Source: Spodoptera frugiperda
Lineage: Eukaryota; Arthropoda; Insecta; Lepidoptera; Noctuidae
NCBI RefSeq assembly: GCF_023101765.2
Contig: NC_064219.1
Coordinates: 10,891,774 to 10,955,773 of the forward strand
DNA length: 64,000 nt
Direction: 5' to 3'
Below are positions 1-15,000 of this stretch, one piece after another; position 1 is the first letter of the stretch; each line of letters opens with the position of its first letter. The position numbers and the translations under genes were made by a program. A model generated the notes under the pieces. That model made no database searches. It was not told where the DNA came from and was given only the letters and a program-made list of their open reading frames with translations.

Positions 1-59
1 TATTGAATGTGGTGTGTGCATTAAAATTTGATTTTAAGTGTTTAACATTTAAAATAATT

Positions 60-3000
60 ATGACTGAGACAGAAGAATACTTTCCGCGAGGAGGAAAGAA
101 GCCTACAACAACATATTTCAAACAGAGCGCAAACGTAAGTACTATAAAACAAGTTTATTTACGTTAATTTATTATTTTACTAAAAATACCACGTTAAAAC
201 AGTTTTTAGGGGCACCTGAGAAGGGAGAAAAGAAGAAAAAGAGGCCTAAGAAGAAAGCAGAAGGAGACGATGGCTATTTATCAGACGAGGGCACGAAAGA
301 GATCGATCAATCGTTTAGAAATTGCGCAAATGGTTTAAGCTATAAGGTACGGTATTCTGTTATTAAGACTATGTTGTGACTATTTTATAACTCCCTAGTC
401 ACTTATCAGACCTTTATAAGATGTAAATAGACCTAAATCACAAATATTATGTAAAATATTACTAATAAATAAATAAAAAATAATAAAACTAAAAGATGCT
501 GTCTAATAGTGTATGAATGCATGCATGGTGTTTATCTAGTTTGTTATGAGCTTTTTTATTCAATATTGTGATACCTTTTTTTCTTATTCTGCCAAATATC
601 TGTGGTATACAGTGATAATAAACAGAATATTTATGATATTGAGTACTCAAGATTGTGCAATAATTAATAAGTTTTACTAAAAGTTAAATAAATATTAAAC
701 TGATAGCATATTGCTCCTTAGTACCTACATATTATCTTAGATTACTAATAATTGTATGAAAAACAGTTTAACACATTTTGGGTTGTGATTATTTGTATAG
801 ATTTCACAATAATCTGTAATATTCTGTGGAAAACATTAATATTTTAGATAGTTCAGTTTTATTTTTTTATTAATAAATTTTGAAATTTGCCAAATCTTGC
901 AAGACTAAGAAACAGAAATTCATTTCTATATACAAGATATGTGTATATTAATAATGTTATATTATAAGAAAGGTTTAATTGGAATATTATTAACTTTATA
1001 ACAAGTAAAATCAAGTGTTAATCAAGTTGTTATGGGCCATATTATATTTATTTCTTTTTTCAACCTTACAGACAGTAAAAGAAGGTTTATTAGTGCTTGG
1101 CAGAGTGAAGACTATTCTGGAAACTAAAGTAGTAGTCAGTTTGCCATGCAGACTGATAGGTTCCATTATGGCATGCCATATTAGTGAACCATACAACAAA
1201 TTGCTTGAAGCATATGTTAACGATAAGGTGAGTACAATATAAAATAATTTATGTAATCAAAGTACTTTATAAATGACACTACATCGGTTTGATGTTGGGA
1301 TCTCTTCTAATTCTAATTACTGTTTAGTGTAATGTCGCACCTTTTATCCCTGAAAGGGTAGGTAGATGTGCACATTATGGCATGTAATGCCACTTTTCAC
1401 CATTTGTGTTATAAGTCCCATGTAATATTGAGCCTATTGCCATATACTGGGCACAATTCCAGACTCCATGCTAGCACTGAGAAATTTTCGTAAAAGCCCA
1501 AAAATATTTTTGCCCGACCCGGGAATCGAACCCGAGACCCCTGGTCTGGCGACCAATCGACTAACGAGGCAGTCATCAAATGGGGGAGAGTTCCATTTTT
1601 AACCGACTTCAAAAAAAAGGAGGAGGTTCTCAATTCGACCGTATATATGCTTTTTTTTCAAATCACATAAGGACTCTTATTCATGAGCATCTGTGCATGA
1701 GTAGTGGGATGACAACTCCATTGTCTCGAAGCCAAGTCTTCGATCATATTTCAATTAATTTAGATATTCTAGTATAAAGTTATTTAAGTAATAGAACATA
1801 TCACAATAGTTATTCAATTAATATTACAGACAGACAAAGTCCTAGAACTGGGCCAGTTGTTCCGGCCCGGCCAGTACATTGCGGTCAAGGTGCTGGAGGT
1901 GAAGGATGTCAGCCTCATGCTGTCCACCATGCCGCAGCATGTCAATGGACAGACCACACTTAAAGATCTGCAGAAAGGTTTGTTTGTTACAGTTTTATTC
2001 ATTTCAATATGCCTTTAGCTTTTGAAGTCTTTCAGAGGTAATGTATCACTAACTTTTCATTGGTTACGGGATTTTCAATTATAAAGAAGTGACCATTAAC
2101 TATGATTCTAAACTCTTTTTTTTTTAAATTAAATCCTAAATCATAGCCTCACACAAGAATGGAAGTCGAGATTTCTTGTTCGGCAGTCGTACCACTTAAA
2201 AATGGGTAGAATCTGAATAAAACTAATTCCAATAATAATTTGTTTGAACCTAAGATGACTGACTGTACGGGCGCGGTGGCTGAGCAACTGGCTGCCGTGA
2301 AACGTGTAGCGGGTTCGATTCCCGCACGGAGCAACTCTTTGTGTGATCCACAAATTGTTGCTTCGGGTCTGGGTGTCATGTGTATGTGAACTTGTATGTT
2401 TGTAAACGCACCCACGACACAGAAAATCCTAATGTGGGGGAACGTAAAAAAAGAAACGACTATAATCATGCTATTTTATTTATAGGGAACCTAATACAGG
2501 CGGCGGTGTCGTCAGTGGAGGATCACGGCTATGTGATGGACATCGGAGTACCCAACACCACCGCTTTCCTACCCAAAGCCAATACCGACCCAGAGATAGA
2601 GCTAGGTAAGTCTTGCATTGCTGTGCTAGTTGAACCATTTTTTTACATTTACTTCACGTAACGCATACACAATATTTAATATTTCGGTGATTTCAAACCT
2701 TCAAGAAAAGAGCGTACTCCTTTTTAAAAGTTCGGCAACGCACATGTGACTCCTCTGGTGTTGGGGGTGTCCATGGGCGGCGCTGATCGCTTACCATCAT
2801 ACATCATACCTTGCTGTCTGGCATTTGGCGCAGCCGTCAGTGAGGCGCAAATAATTTAATTTCTTGTATTAACTTTTTTTTTATTTTCTTCATAACTTTA
2901 AATATTTGTAGTCTCCTGTCTGTGCCAAATAAACGTATTTTCTTTCTTTATTTCTTTCATCAAGTGACTCATCTGTTCGTTTGTCCCCTATTCCATAAAA

Positions 3001-6000
3001 AAAAAACAATATGTATGTACCTCTTTTTCTTCTGTTAAATTGGGTAGTATCCTCGGTCAAAAATAAATTATTACAACTTTTCAAAACAATAAAATATTAA
3101 AAAATAATCACACTCTCATTCATAAATTTGATGAACTATTTAATTTTCGATTTTTTCTAGCTAAATTTCTAGAAATAAGTCTGCTATTTGACGTCAAAAA
3201 CTTATGACGTCATAACGCACTATTTCATACAAAGTTCATAGAAAATATCGTTTTTGACGTTTCGAAAAAAGTATTGAATTTGATTAGTAGGAAACTAGCC
3301 TATTACCCCAATGTTTTTGTTTCTTCACCAGACGAAGGCATGATATGCTGGTGCAGCATCAAGTCGGCCCCTGGTCCCGGCGGTGGCGTGGTCACGTTGT
3401 CCAACGAGCTGGTGGCCTTGCAGAACTCCTGGCTGAGGAATAAGACCACTGGACCTATGTTGCCAGGGTCTAACTTGGAATTCCTTATCGATACGGTAAG
3501 ATCTTACAGATTTAGTCATCTAAAGTGGTGTAGGTATAATTAATAAAGATAGACATGAACAATAAGAGGACATGCCACGTGGACGTCATTAGGGAGATGT
3601 AATTTCTGCCAGCTGCTTCGCCTCTGGTACTAGGGTTTTAACCCTAGAAGTCTGACTGCAATTCCATTGCAATCGGACTGCACAGTTGGCTTGCAGTTCT
3701 ATTGCAGTCCATCTGTCTTGAACCTAAAAGAATATCAAAGATACCTTCAACCTACATACTTTCCCACAAAGTTGCGCATTTCGCGTAAATTAATATTGGT
3801 GTTGTCTTATTATTACAGCCTTTGGACAATGGCATCGAGGGCCACGTGTTCAAGGACCTGACGGCCTACGTGCAGCGTCAACACGCTGACACCGTCAAGG
3901 GAAAGAAACCGACGCTGGGCCAGAAGGTAAACTATACTTGATATTATTATTTATTGAATTCCTGGTACGAACAATGGTCAGGACGCCTACTCTTGAAACC
4001 AATCTCAATGTCGATGCAATTTCAATCCAATATTATCTCAACGTGAAACAACGCTTGCGTTGTGTTTCGTTGTGTGAGTGAGGTTACCGGAGGCCCAATT
4101 TCCCCCTTCCAAATCTCCAATTCCCCAACAACCCTTAAATTCCTAACCCCCAAATGGCGCCCAACGCACGTGTAACGCCTCTGGTGTTTCAAGTGTTCAT
4201 GGGCGGCGGCGATTGCTTAACATCAGGTGATGCGTCAGCTCGTTTCGCTTGTCTCTAGCTCTCGCTTGTCCGCTCGTGTTCCATAAAATACACTCAATAA
4301 TTAATCGATGTCAAAACTATACATCCCAATCGTAACTGTTAAAACAGCATTCAGGGTACGGAATATAAAGCCAAACTCAATACCAATACAATGTCGATCG
4401 ACCGAAATTGGATTCAAGAGTAAGCCCCATAGATAAAGCATGCTCATTTGTCGCTCTATGCTATAAGAAGAATAAATATACCTCCTTTATTTTTAACAGC
4501 TCCGATTTCTGACTGGGTTTTGCTATCGTTCGTGAACCAGAATCGATTCTTCGTCACAAATAAATAATGGAAATGGAAATTATAAGAATTATATTAACGT
4601 GTCAGGTCCGTGCTCGCCTCCTGTACGTGATGCCGACTCGCAACACTCCGTTCCTGACGATGAGGAACATCTTCGCGAGCAGTGTCCCCGACCTGGCCGC
4701 CGAGCAGCAGCTGCAGGATGGACAGGTCATTGAGGACGCAAAGGTATTACACTCATCAAGGATTTGTGAAAATAAAGCATTTGCCTGCGACTTTATTTAT
4801 AACCCTTTTACCCTGTATTTAGATATTTTTAGAAATAGCCCCTTTAGTTCTAGCCAAGCTAGCAAGCAAATAAATGTCTTTCAGGTAAGCTAGCAATAAG
4901 GAGATGGAATGGGTTGATTTTTAGTCAGGAAGAGTCCTAACTACCTTCGCCATCATATCAGTCATAAGACGTTCACTGCTGAACATAGGCCTCCCCCAAT
5001 GACTTCCAGAAGTCGGGTCTACCAAGACAAATGGTTACTTATACTATTCCTTAGTAACGATTTTGTTTCGTAAACATTTGACTGGGCTAAGTAACCATTA
5101 ACTACCAATCTCAATCATCATCATCAGCCGAGAGACGTCCACTGCTGAACAAAGCCCTCCCCCCTAGTCCTCCACTAATAAATTAATCTCAATTTCCTCC
5201 AATCTCAATAACCGATCTTAATTCAAAATCTTTGTATCGATCTTAATTTTTGACAGAAACTCTTTGTAAATAACTTTTAGTTCTCTTATATATTTTAGTT
5301 TTTAAGTCACCTAGTTTAGTTGTAAATATTATGTAGTGGATTATTTAATGTTCTTAAAAATAACAACAATATAAATTATAATTAAACCACCAAAAAATAT
5401 ACAACTAATGTCAAAAATCGATCTTGAACCAAAGATTTTAGCAGTAGACCTAAGTCAGTAATTCGGGCCAGCAGCGGAAGAGTTTTGTCCATGGATATCG
5501 TCGATTGATTACCATTAGGTGATCAGTCAATTCGTTGACCGATATCGCCAAAATGAATGATTTCTAATAAAAAATACTGATTAAAATCAATAGAAAATTA
5601 TAGTAGGCTTATATCACAATAAATGGTAGATAAAAAGGTTATAAAATGGTAGATATCCAGTTGGATATTTACAAACTAATTGAATAGTCATCCAGAGCTG
5701 CGGACTACCTAGTGGGTTACAGGAATCCGATTCGAAAAGTAGATATCCAGTTGGATATTTACAAACTAATTGAATAGTCATCCAGAGCTGCGGACTACCT
5801 AGTGGGTTACAGGAATCCGATTCGAAAAGCAAGAGTAGGGACGGCGTGGTTTTTAGTCAGTAAGAGTCAGATACCCCCTCTCGCCTCGCTCAAAGCGGGC
5901 GAAGTCATTGGATGATTTCCGCGCAAAGTTGAATAGTCATTATGTAGTAGGAAACAGTAATAAATAAACTCAGAGTTTACAGTGGTTTGTAGTAGCTGGC

Positions 6001-9000
6001 ACTGTTATTTGTAGCATTTGTACTTTAAAGCATTCGCTAAGTATGCTGCTAAGCGCAAAAAAAATATTTGCCTTTTTGCTACTGTTATACATATTTACTG
6101 TTATAACTATGAGTCGAGTACGATACTTCCTTATTCGATTCCCAAGTCTGACAATATGTAAAAACATTTAAAATATATTGTACATACAGTCAGCATACCT
6201 ATTTAGTATGCAGGTAAGAAAATAAAGCGATGGTTAAAAGGAAATAGGGTATAAGCGACAAAAAATGAAATGTTCAGGAGTGCCGTTTAAACTCGTCGGT
6301 CGTCGAAAGAATACTAGGAAAATGTTTTTTTTTCCTAGGGTGTAAACGCCAAAAATGTCATCGTAGAGCCATGAGAGTAAGCGCATTCGAAAGAACGGAA
6401 AATTTTACGTAGGTTAGCATAATAAACTCATTTTTGACCAAAATGTTGCTTATACCCGATTCAGTACAGAGGCAGTAACCATTGGTTGGCTAATGAACCG
6501 ACCAATGCTCATATAAGATATGGCTTGGTTAAAATCATGTAATATACTATGATAATATCTATCGTGAGACAATTATTTGACAGCAAAACACTCTTTACTC
6601 ACGTAAATATTTAGAGAAAAAGTTCTACTAGTTTCGAGTTACAGAGAGACTCTTCATTATGAGCAGCGTGTGCAAATGTGGGGACGTCACGCAGCCTACT
6701 AGTATGCCGTGTTTTGTAATTAATGATTATACTCAGTAGTCTCTGTACTGAGTCAATCTTTATTTTCTTAACTGCGTACTAATACTAAATAACTGTGTTG
6801 ACTGACACCTCTACCCATCCCTTTAGTCTACACTGTGAAAGCTGAGCTAATACTAGCGGTAGTCAGGGTTGTTAATAAAACTCTGATTAAGAGAAAACAT
6901 TTATTTATTAAAATACGAAAAAGAAGTATAAAAATAATAAGAAGTTAAAAATATAAATGTACTTAAATCATTCAAAACTTATAGTTAACAAGTCTTAAGT
7001 CATTCTTAATAGGTACATAGTTCTTAATGTGGGTCAAAGACCCTTACCATACCATAATATCAATACTTAAATCTAATAATGTACAACAAAATTATATCAT
7101 GAAAACTAAAGTAACTAAACTTTGATGACATTTAATAATCATTTTAATATAAAATACGGTTTGATTCGTTGACTTAAAATCTATAAAATCTTTCAAAATA
7201 GTTAAAATACAACTTTCAACATCTTATAAGAACCTGAAGAAAATATTTCTACAAAGAAAAGTTATTCTGATTCTTAAAGTGATACATAATATGCTGTTTA
7301 TGTTTCATAAGAACAATACGGTACCAATGGGGGCTAATGTATTTTTGCTTACCAGGTGGCACTACTGTCACCCCATTGGGTCTTAAATTTTGAACAGTTA
7401 CAGTGATTGGACATAAATGTTTTACTAGATTACCACATTTTGTGAGCAAATAGAACATTGGCACGTTATTGAAACAGGTTCTTATAAAATGTGAAATTCT
7501 GCACGGTTCCACAAAACACATCCATCATGGAGAAGAACCGGCAAGAAACTCCATGGAAATTACAAGCAGACTAACATTTATTCATAAACATAATATTATA
7601 AACAAAAGTCGTAATGTCTATGCCTACTACAACATATATTAAATGCTAATTGAGTAAACATTTTATGGTTATTTACATCAACATTAAGAGTAACTAGAGA
7701 AAGGAAACATAATCAGGTGGGAATCTGAGGTAGGTGGTACTTGAGAGATAGCAAAGTATACTTTAATCATATTACCGTAGAATCTATTTTTATGGCGAAG
7801 GTATGAAGCTGGCGAGTACCGGCGGACGTCAGGAACGATAACTAGGTCTTTGTAAGTGTAGGAATATTATTGTAGGGAAGTTTCCAACTAGTCATATTGA
7901 ATATGTCTTTTATTGTTAGGTACTTGGCCGGTATCTATTTTTTCGAAACGTATAAAAACTGTATTAAAAAATCGAAACAATTTATTTCTGACTTGAATTC
8001 TATGAACACGCTAGGTACCCGCGTGTTATGTATCGTGACGTCGCAATAACAGTACGTCCTATAGTGTACTTATTTATTTAAAAATACTAGAAAAATATGA
8101 AAATGATGAATGTGATCGAAGCAATTAATGACAGTGTGATATTTTTTGTATTTCATTGTATTGATTGGTCAAAATAATTTATTTTTGAATGAAGAAACTG
8201 CTCTATTTAGTGATATGATATCTGTGCGAGCTCATTGACGGCAAATGTCCCTCGCTGGCCGCGACGGTCGGTAGCCGTCATGCAATTTTATTATATGAGG
8301 CGTTTGGTGGTAATAAGCTCTATATGATATTATCATGACATCACACACGAAGCTCCTCGAGGCAGAGATTTACAATATAGAGTCAGAAAATAGATTACTG
8401 TCGCCTTAAATTGTAAATTAATAAGTATAGTATTTGTACATTTTTGCATTTGTATGGAACTTATTTAAATGTAAATACACTACTTAAATCTGGTGGGACC
8501 AAGGGCTGGTAAACTAACAGAGAAAGTGTTACAAACGCCGCACGTGCCCAAGGGGGAGCGAATGTTGTTTCTTTAAGATGGGTATAAAAGTGTCCAAATT
8601 AATAGGAGCAAAGTCTCTGTTGCTACTGATTTCTGACGCGTTTGTTGATAAACTGACAGCTACCAAAAGGGACGCCAGCCAAAAGCTGACGTCTTATTGT
8701 TGGCTGGGTCCATCGGCAACTGGTAGCTGCGGGGGTGATGCTTGCGCTCTTGTCACATCGCCAGGGTTGATACCGCTAGGTCCTGGCGTGGGGTGCAGCA
8801 GCTCTGCTGTAACTGAGAACGTCAAAGATCCAAGAGCTGGTGGTTGCGTGTTACTCATTGTAGTCTTGTCAGCCTCGATCATCTGCATACCTTCAATTTC
8901 TCTTTGAAATTGTTCCGTTTCGTAATCTAGTGAGTTTTGCAGTGTTTGTAGATTATTTCTGTGTTGCTCTTCCAGCTGAGCTTTCTTTTCTCTGAGGCTC

Positions 9001-12000
9001 TGTATTTGTGTTTCTATTTCTAGTCTTTTTATTTGTTCTTCTAATTGCATCTTCGCAATGCTTTCGTTAAATTGAACTCTGTATGCAGTCAACTCGCCTT
9101 CTATATGTTTGATTGTGCCCTCTAACTCTTCTCTTTTTTCTATTTCGCATAGTTTCATGTCAGCTTCCATTTGCTTTTTACGCTCCGACGAGCATTCTTC
9201 CATTAGTTTACAGTTTTCGTCTACATCTGATCTGAGCTTATTCAGTTTAATTTCCAACTGATTAATTTTATCGTCCATGATTTGCTTTTTATTTTTTTGA
9301 GCTTCTTCTACAGTTTCAATTGCCTTTTTTATTTTTTCTGATTTTTCTTTATAAAGATTAATGTTTTTTTGTTTTTCTTTCTTAACTTTATCTGAATGTT
9401 TTGCTAATTGATCTTTCAAGCTTTTAATTTTTTCATGAGTATCGGCCATGATGTTTTCTGCAGTAACTTCCAATTGTTTCATTTCTTCCTTAATTTCTTC
9501 CTCCTGTTCTTTTTCATATTTTTTCATTGACTCGATTTTTTTATTGTGTTCCTCTTGAGCTAAAGCCAACTGGTCTTTCAATGCTTGAATTTTCTGGTCA
9601 CATTCTATTTTCGTAATTAATTCGTCTTGTTGGAATGTTTTCATATTTTGGTCTAATATTTGTTGCGATTCTTCCTCTGATTTCTGCATTGTAATTATTT
9701 TATTTTGATACTCCTTTTCTAAGTGAATCATTTTGCCTTCAATCTCATTTCTAATTTTAATTTCTTCTGCTTCTAAGTTCTGCATCTTTATAACAAGTGT
9801 CTTCTCCTTCTCGTCTGCCTCTCGTTGCATTTTCTCAATATTCTGCTTAGTTTGTTTTTCCGCTTCAGATAGCTGATTTACAAAAATTTTTATTTTCTCT
9901 TCGTGCTCACTTCGTGCTTCAGCTTCTTGTTTCTCAATGCGTTCTATTTCCTGCTTAAGGCTTTGTTCCCGTGAATGAAAATCCTCCATACGTTTGTTAT
10001 GTTCCTCTTTATTTTGAGCTAAAATATCTTCCAATTGTTTCTCTTTTTGCATCAATTCTGTTTCTTTGTTCTTTTCCATTTCATTAAACTTTCTTATCGA
10101 GTTTTGTACTTCTTTTTCTTTCTCACACTCCTGTGACGCTAAAGCCTGCAATTTTTTTTCGACTCTATTCTTTTTATTGTTTAAATCTTGTTTCAGCTTA
10201 TCTATGTTGCTATCCACATTTTTTCGTTCTTGAGCGACTATGTCATCATAACTCGTCATCTTCATTTCGATTTCATTCCGTTCATTGTATTCGGTGACTT
10301 GTATTTCCTTAAGCTTTTCATCTAGTTCGGACTTGGCATTAGCTAATTTATTTTCTAATTGCTTTACTATTTTGTTTTTTCTTGCTTCAATAACTTTCAT
10401 TCTTAATAATACTTTAGCTATTTGTTTTCTCTTGTCTTCTTCCTCCTCCCGGAGGCAGTCCATATTGATATCGAACTTCATTTTCTCTAATTTGAGGATT
10501 TTGTACGAGTCGTTTACATTCATCTTGTCATTCATCTTATCTTGTTTCTTTTTAGCCCCTTTTTTCTTAAACTTTTCAATTTCGCTTTTGATTATTTCAC
10601 TGCGTTCTTTTAGGTCGTTGATCTTGCGATTTACTTCCTCAGCCCTTTTTTGCTTGTCAGTTTTTTTTGGGTTTTGTTTACTTTCTTTAACTTTTTCCTC
10701 AGTCCCCATTAGCTTTTTGTCTAAGTCTAAAATATTCTTGTCTACATCTAGATTGTTTTTCTGTGCCACTTCTTTATAAGTTTTTAACTTTTTTTCCAAC
10801 AAGTTATATGTTTTTTCTATTTCTTCCTTTTTTTTATTAATTTGTTTCGAGGCCTTGAAATCACGAAAGTCCATTCTACGTTTCTTATACTCAGATTGAG
10901 CCTGCTCGAGCTTGTTCTTCTTCGATATAAATTCTTCGTCTTGAGCCCTTTTTGTATATTTTCTTTTCTTTGGTATTTTGAAATCCTGAAAATAAACAGA
11001 AAATATGTAAGCTAACCATTATTTAAAAATATTTGAGATATTAAGTTTTGCAATGTTTGTTAAGGTACTGAAGATAACTGGCCGCTCCATACATTTTCGG
11101 CTGGGTGGTGGGTGTTACGGCACTATGAGCCTGAAACGCATCCAGGTGGACGAAGACCTAGCTGACGAGGAAGTGGTCGCGAAGTCATACCCCATAGGTA
11201 AATACCATACCATAATTACTAACTGCCATACTCAGAGTCATTTAATGATTACTTAAACTATTCCTTAGCACTGATGGAAAACAATTGCTAAGGACTGGCC
11301 TAATTAACCATTAAATGACTCTGAGTACGGCGGTAAGTTACTAACATAAGTATCAGAAACTGAATGTGTGAATATTTTTTATCAGAATGTCTTTGTATTT
11401 TAACTTTCGAGAAGACTAATTTACTATGTTTTACTGCTTACGCACTCGACAAGTTTCAACCAATATGAGCCCCTAGAATGGCTTGAAACTAGTTCAGTTC
11501 CTCATCAAACAGTTTCGGCATAATGAGAGCCGAAAAACATAATAATTAATTATATGTGCTTCAATAGTTATTTATCAAACCAAAATATAAGGATGACACA
11601 TGGACATAAAATAAGAATAAATATAATTAACAAATATACATACAGATGGATTATTAGATATAGCTATAACCAGTACCCTTAGTACGAGTTTGCTTTACAT
11701 ACTTTAAAGTAATCGAAACGAAAACGCGTTCGGTGCTCTGATTGGTTGGTTTATTCGAGCCGGCCAATCAGAGCACCGAACGTAAAGCAAATTCGTACTA
11801 AAGGTACTGTTATAGTTACTACAGTTACCTGCTGCTCAGGCGCAGATTTCTTGTCGTTAGCGGTGCTAGCTTTTTGGCTTTGCACGTTGGTCTTGACACC
11901 GCTCCCATGGGCCTGCGCGGGCCGTGCATTACCCGGTTGTGTTGCCTAAAGGGTAGATAAAACAGGATTGAGATATAAAAATGTATTTGTATAATGAAAG

Positions 12001-15000
12001 AATATTACAAACTTATTTTCTGTGTGAAAATCCATATAGGGCTTTATAATCGTCATCCAACCAAAATTATACCTTTTTATGTTAACCTGGGGCCTTAGTC
12101 TGCTGGAGCTATACAACCTACGTAGCTCCATCCCTCTTGCACTGCTCAATTATCGACCATTGTGAGACAATTGTAATAGCAGACTAAGCCCCTGGCGTTC
12201 TGTATCACTGTGTGAATGAGGTTAGGCAAAAGGCCTATAGCACACTTATAACTCCTTTGGTGTTACGAGGGTCTGAGGGATGGCGCTGATTGCCAACCAA
12301 TGAAAACCTTAAGCCCGAATACTCAAACGATACTCAATTTTAAGTTGTACTCAAATATCGTGCTATCTCTGTCATTTTATAAAGAATTGAGAGTGACAGT
12401 ACTACATTTGAGAGCGTCTTAAAATTGAGTAGCGTTTGAGTATTCGGGCATTAGTCTACTATTAGGTATGTAGTTACAAAATTGTAAACACATTGATTCC
12501 ATAACTACAGATTTTGGCATGTTTTGTTTATTTAATTTTGTCAAATCTGTAATTATGAAATCAGTGAAACAAATTTGATTTGTTTGCAAATAAATTAATT
12601 TAACACATTGAAAGTCATAGCGGTCACCGGTGACCGACGTTAGCGGAGGATTTGCGTTCAACAGTTTTCTATTGGCAGTCAAACACTTAATTAGAATAAA
12701 ATGTTATACAATTTTACAACTATTATAATAGGCAAGCTAAGGTCAATGGTGATATGTAAGTTCATGAAATGTGTTTGTGCCTCGGTGGCTTAGTGGTTGC
12801 ATACGACTGCCGGGCAAGGGGTCTCGGGTTCGATTCCCGGGTCGTGTGAAATATTACTGGGCTTTTTTCGGTTTTTCGAAAATTTCTCAGTAGTAGCACG
12901 GAGTCTGGAAATGTGCCCGCTATATGGCAATAGGCTCACCACCTATTTCATGGGACTTACAACATAAATTGTGAAATGTGGGTGTACATTGGCATTATGT
13001 GCCATAATGTGCACCTCTGCCTACCCCTTCGGGGATTAAAGGCGTGACGATATGTATCTATACTAATATTATAAAGCTGAAGAGTTTGTTTGTTTGATTG
13101 TTTGTTTGTTTGAACGCGCTAATCTCCGGAACTACTGGTCTGAATTTAATAATTATTTTTGTGTTAGATAGTGCATTTATCGAGGAAGGCTATAGGCTAT
13201 AAAACATCACGCTATGACCAAAAGGAACCGAGCAGAGCGGGTGAAACCGCGCGGAAGTAGCTAGTGTATGATATGTATGTATGAAATTTTGGTCTCAGGC
13301 AGCACGCACAAGGTCCGAGTGATGTGCTACAACCTGTCTGACTACGTGTACTCGGTGACCGACCAGCCGGACGTGATCGCGGAGAAGTACTTCAGCTTGG
13401 AACAGCTGCACGCCGGCGACCTGGTCGACGCCACCGTCAAGACTGTCGCCGATAACCACGTGCTACTCAACGTTGGCAGGGTCACAGGTACGTTTTTAAT
13501 TAGAATTTTAGTTATTTTTTAACATTGTCTCGCTGTGCTCGCTCTGGGTGTTTTTACAAACATTCACATACATAATTAAATATATCCAGACTCTACAACA
13601 ATTTGTGGACCACGCAAAGAATGCAGGAATCGATACTGCGGTACGTAGCACCGCAGCCAGTCATTAATTAGATAACATGATATTTTTCATTAATACCATG
13701 CTTTGTGAAGTTATCCCGAAATTTTATGAGATGCGAATATGAATCAAATATAGCTAACACCTAATTTTCATTAGTTATTATAATTATGCCATCCCCATTA
13801 TAAACCCCAGAGTATTCACTATAATTTACGAGAAATATTTTAAAGGATGCCTTAACTATAGATCTCATTTTACTCTATTGTAAATGTTTGTTCCAGGCTA
13901 CGTATCGCAAGCACATCTATCAGACTCCGGCATTCTCACAGACACTAAAAAGCCTTCGACTTCAAAGTTACCAAAGAAAAAGTACAAGGTAAGTACATTA
14001 TATAATGTATTTTTAACGTAAATGAAAACTGTGGAACCGTGTATTTAATTTGGTCATTTAAAGTACAATCTTTTATTGTAAATGATACCGTCCTGAGATC
14101 AAAACTTTTATCAGCAGTAGGCCGATTCCAGAGTCTTAAATGAAATATCTCTGGTATCATATGCAATGTAGTTTAGGTACATTGCACACATACATACTAG
14201 GTATTTATTTGCAATTAGTGTACACACACACACACATACATACTAGGTATTCATTTCACACACACACACACACGCGAAATTTTACAACTCAATTTGATTG
14301 TAAACAGAAGAAAATTCTAGAGTAGAGGTACGCTATTATTTGAAAAAAAAAAAAAACACTAACTAATTGAGTTGAAATTCCCTGTACAGGTTTAGTTTGC
14401 ATGACCATAAATGCTTTATTTTTGACTTCTGTCTTTTTTCCTAGGTGGGTCAGACAGTGAAGGCTCGCGTGCTGGTGGTAGACCCTTCAAAACAGACCCT
14501 GTTCCTCACTCTGAAGCCTTCCCTCCTCTCTCCGGACCTTGAAATACTGGACAGATACGATACCGCCGCCATTGGGAAAGCTTATACCGGAGTTATCAAG
14601 GTAAGATAATCAGCAAATTAAGTGAAAAACTAGTCGTTAGACTAAAGCTCCTATTTTGCCTTAAAAGAAATATTAAGTTCTTTGAAATGTGTAAACGACG
14701 CGTTTCTTCTCGTTCAAAATCATATCGGTATTAATTTCAGTGTTGTCCTTTTCTAATACTAGCGATTCTGGCGCTGTTTCACCCGCACTGTTCGGCTCAG
14801 CATTCATCGTAGCGTGATGTTGTATAGCCTATAACCTTCGTCAACAACTGGATTCAGCACAAAAGAATTATTCGATTCGGACCAGTAGATCCGAAGATTA
14901 GTGCGTTCAAACAGACAAACAAATTCTTCAGCTTTATATATTAATGCAGACTCGCCTGCTTTTTACCGACTTCCTAAATAGGAAGTTCTTTGTATACATT

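Noticed and set aside
8578..8907. 109-codon plus-strand ORF
   Set aside because: Overlaps the end of gene A in antisense with no homologue in gene B and no splice support.
10285..10779. 164-codon plus-strand ORF, hydrophobic, looks like membrane segments
   Set aside because: Complement of the coiled-coil exon of gene A; Lys/Glu codons read as Leu/Phe/Ser on the other strand.
12775..12860. tRNA gene
   Set aside because: A and B boxes are present, but a SINE body follows and the cloverleaf is incomplete. The same applies to 2270, 26473 and 36460.
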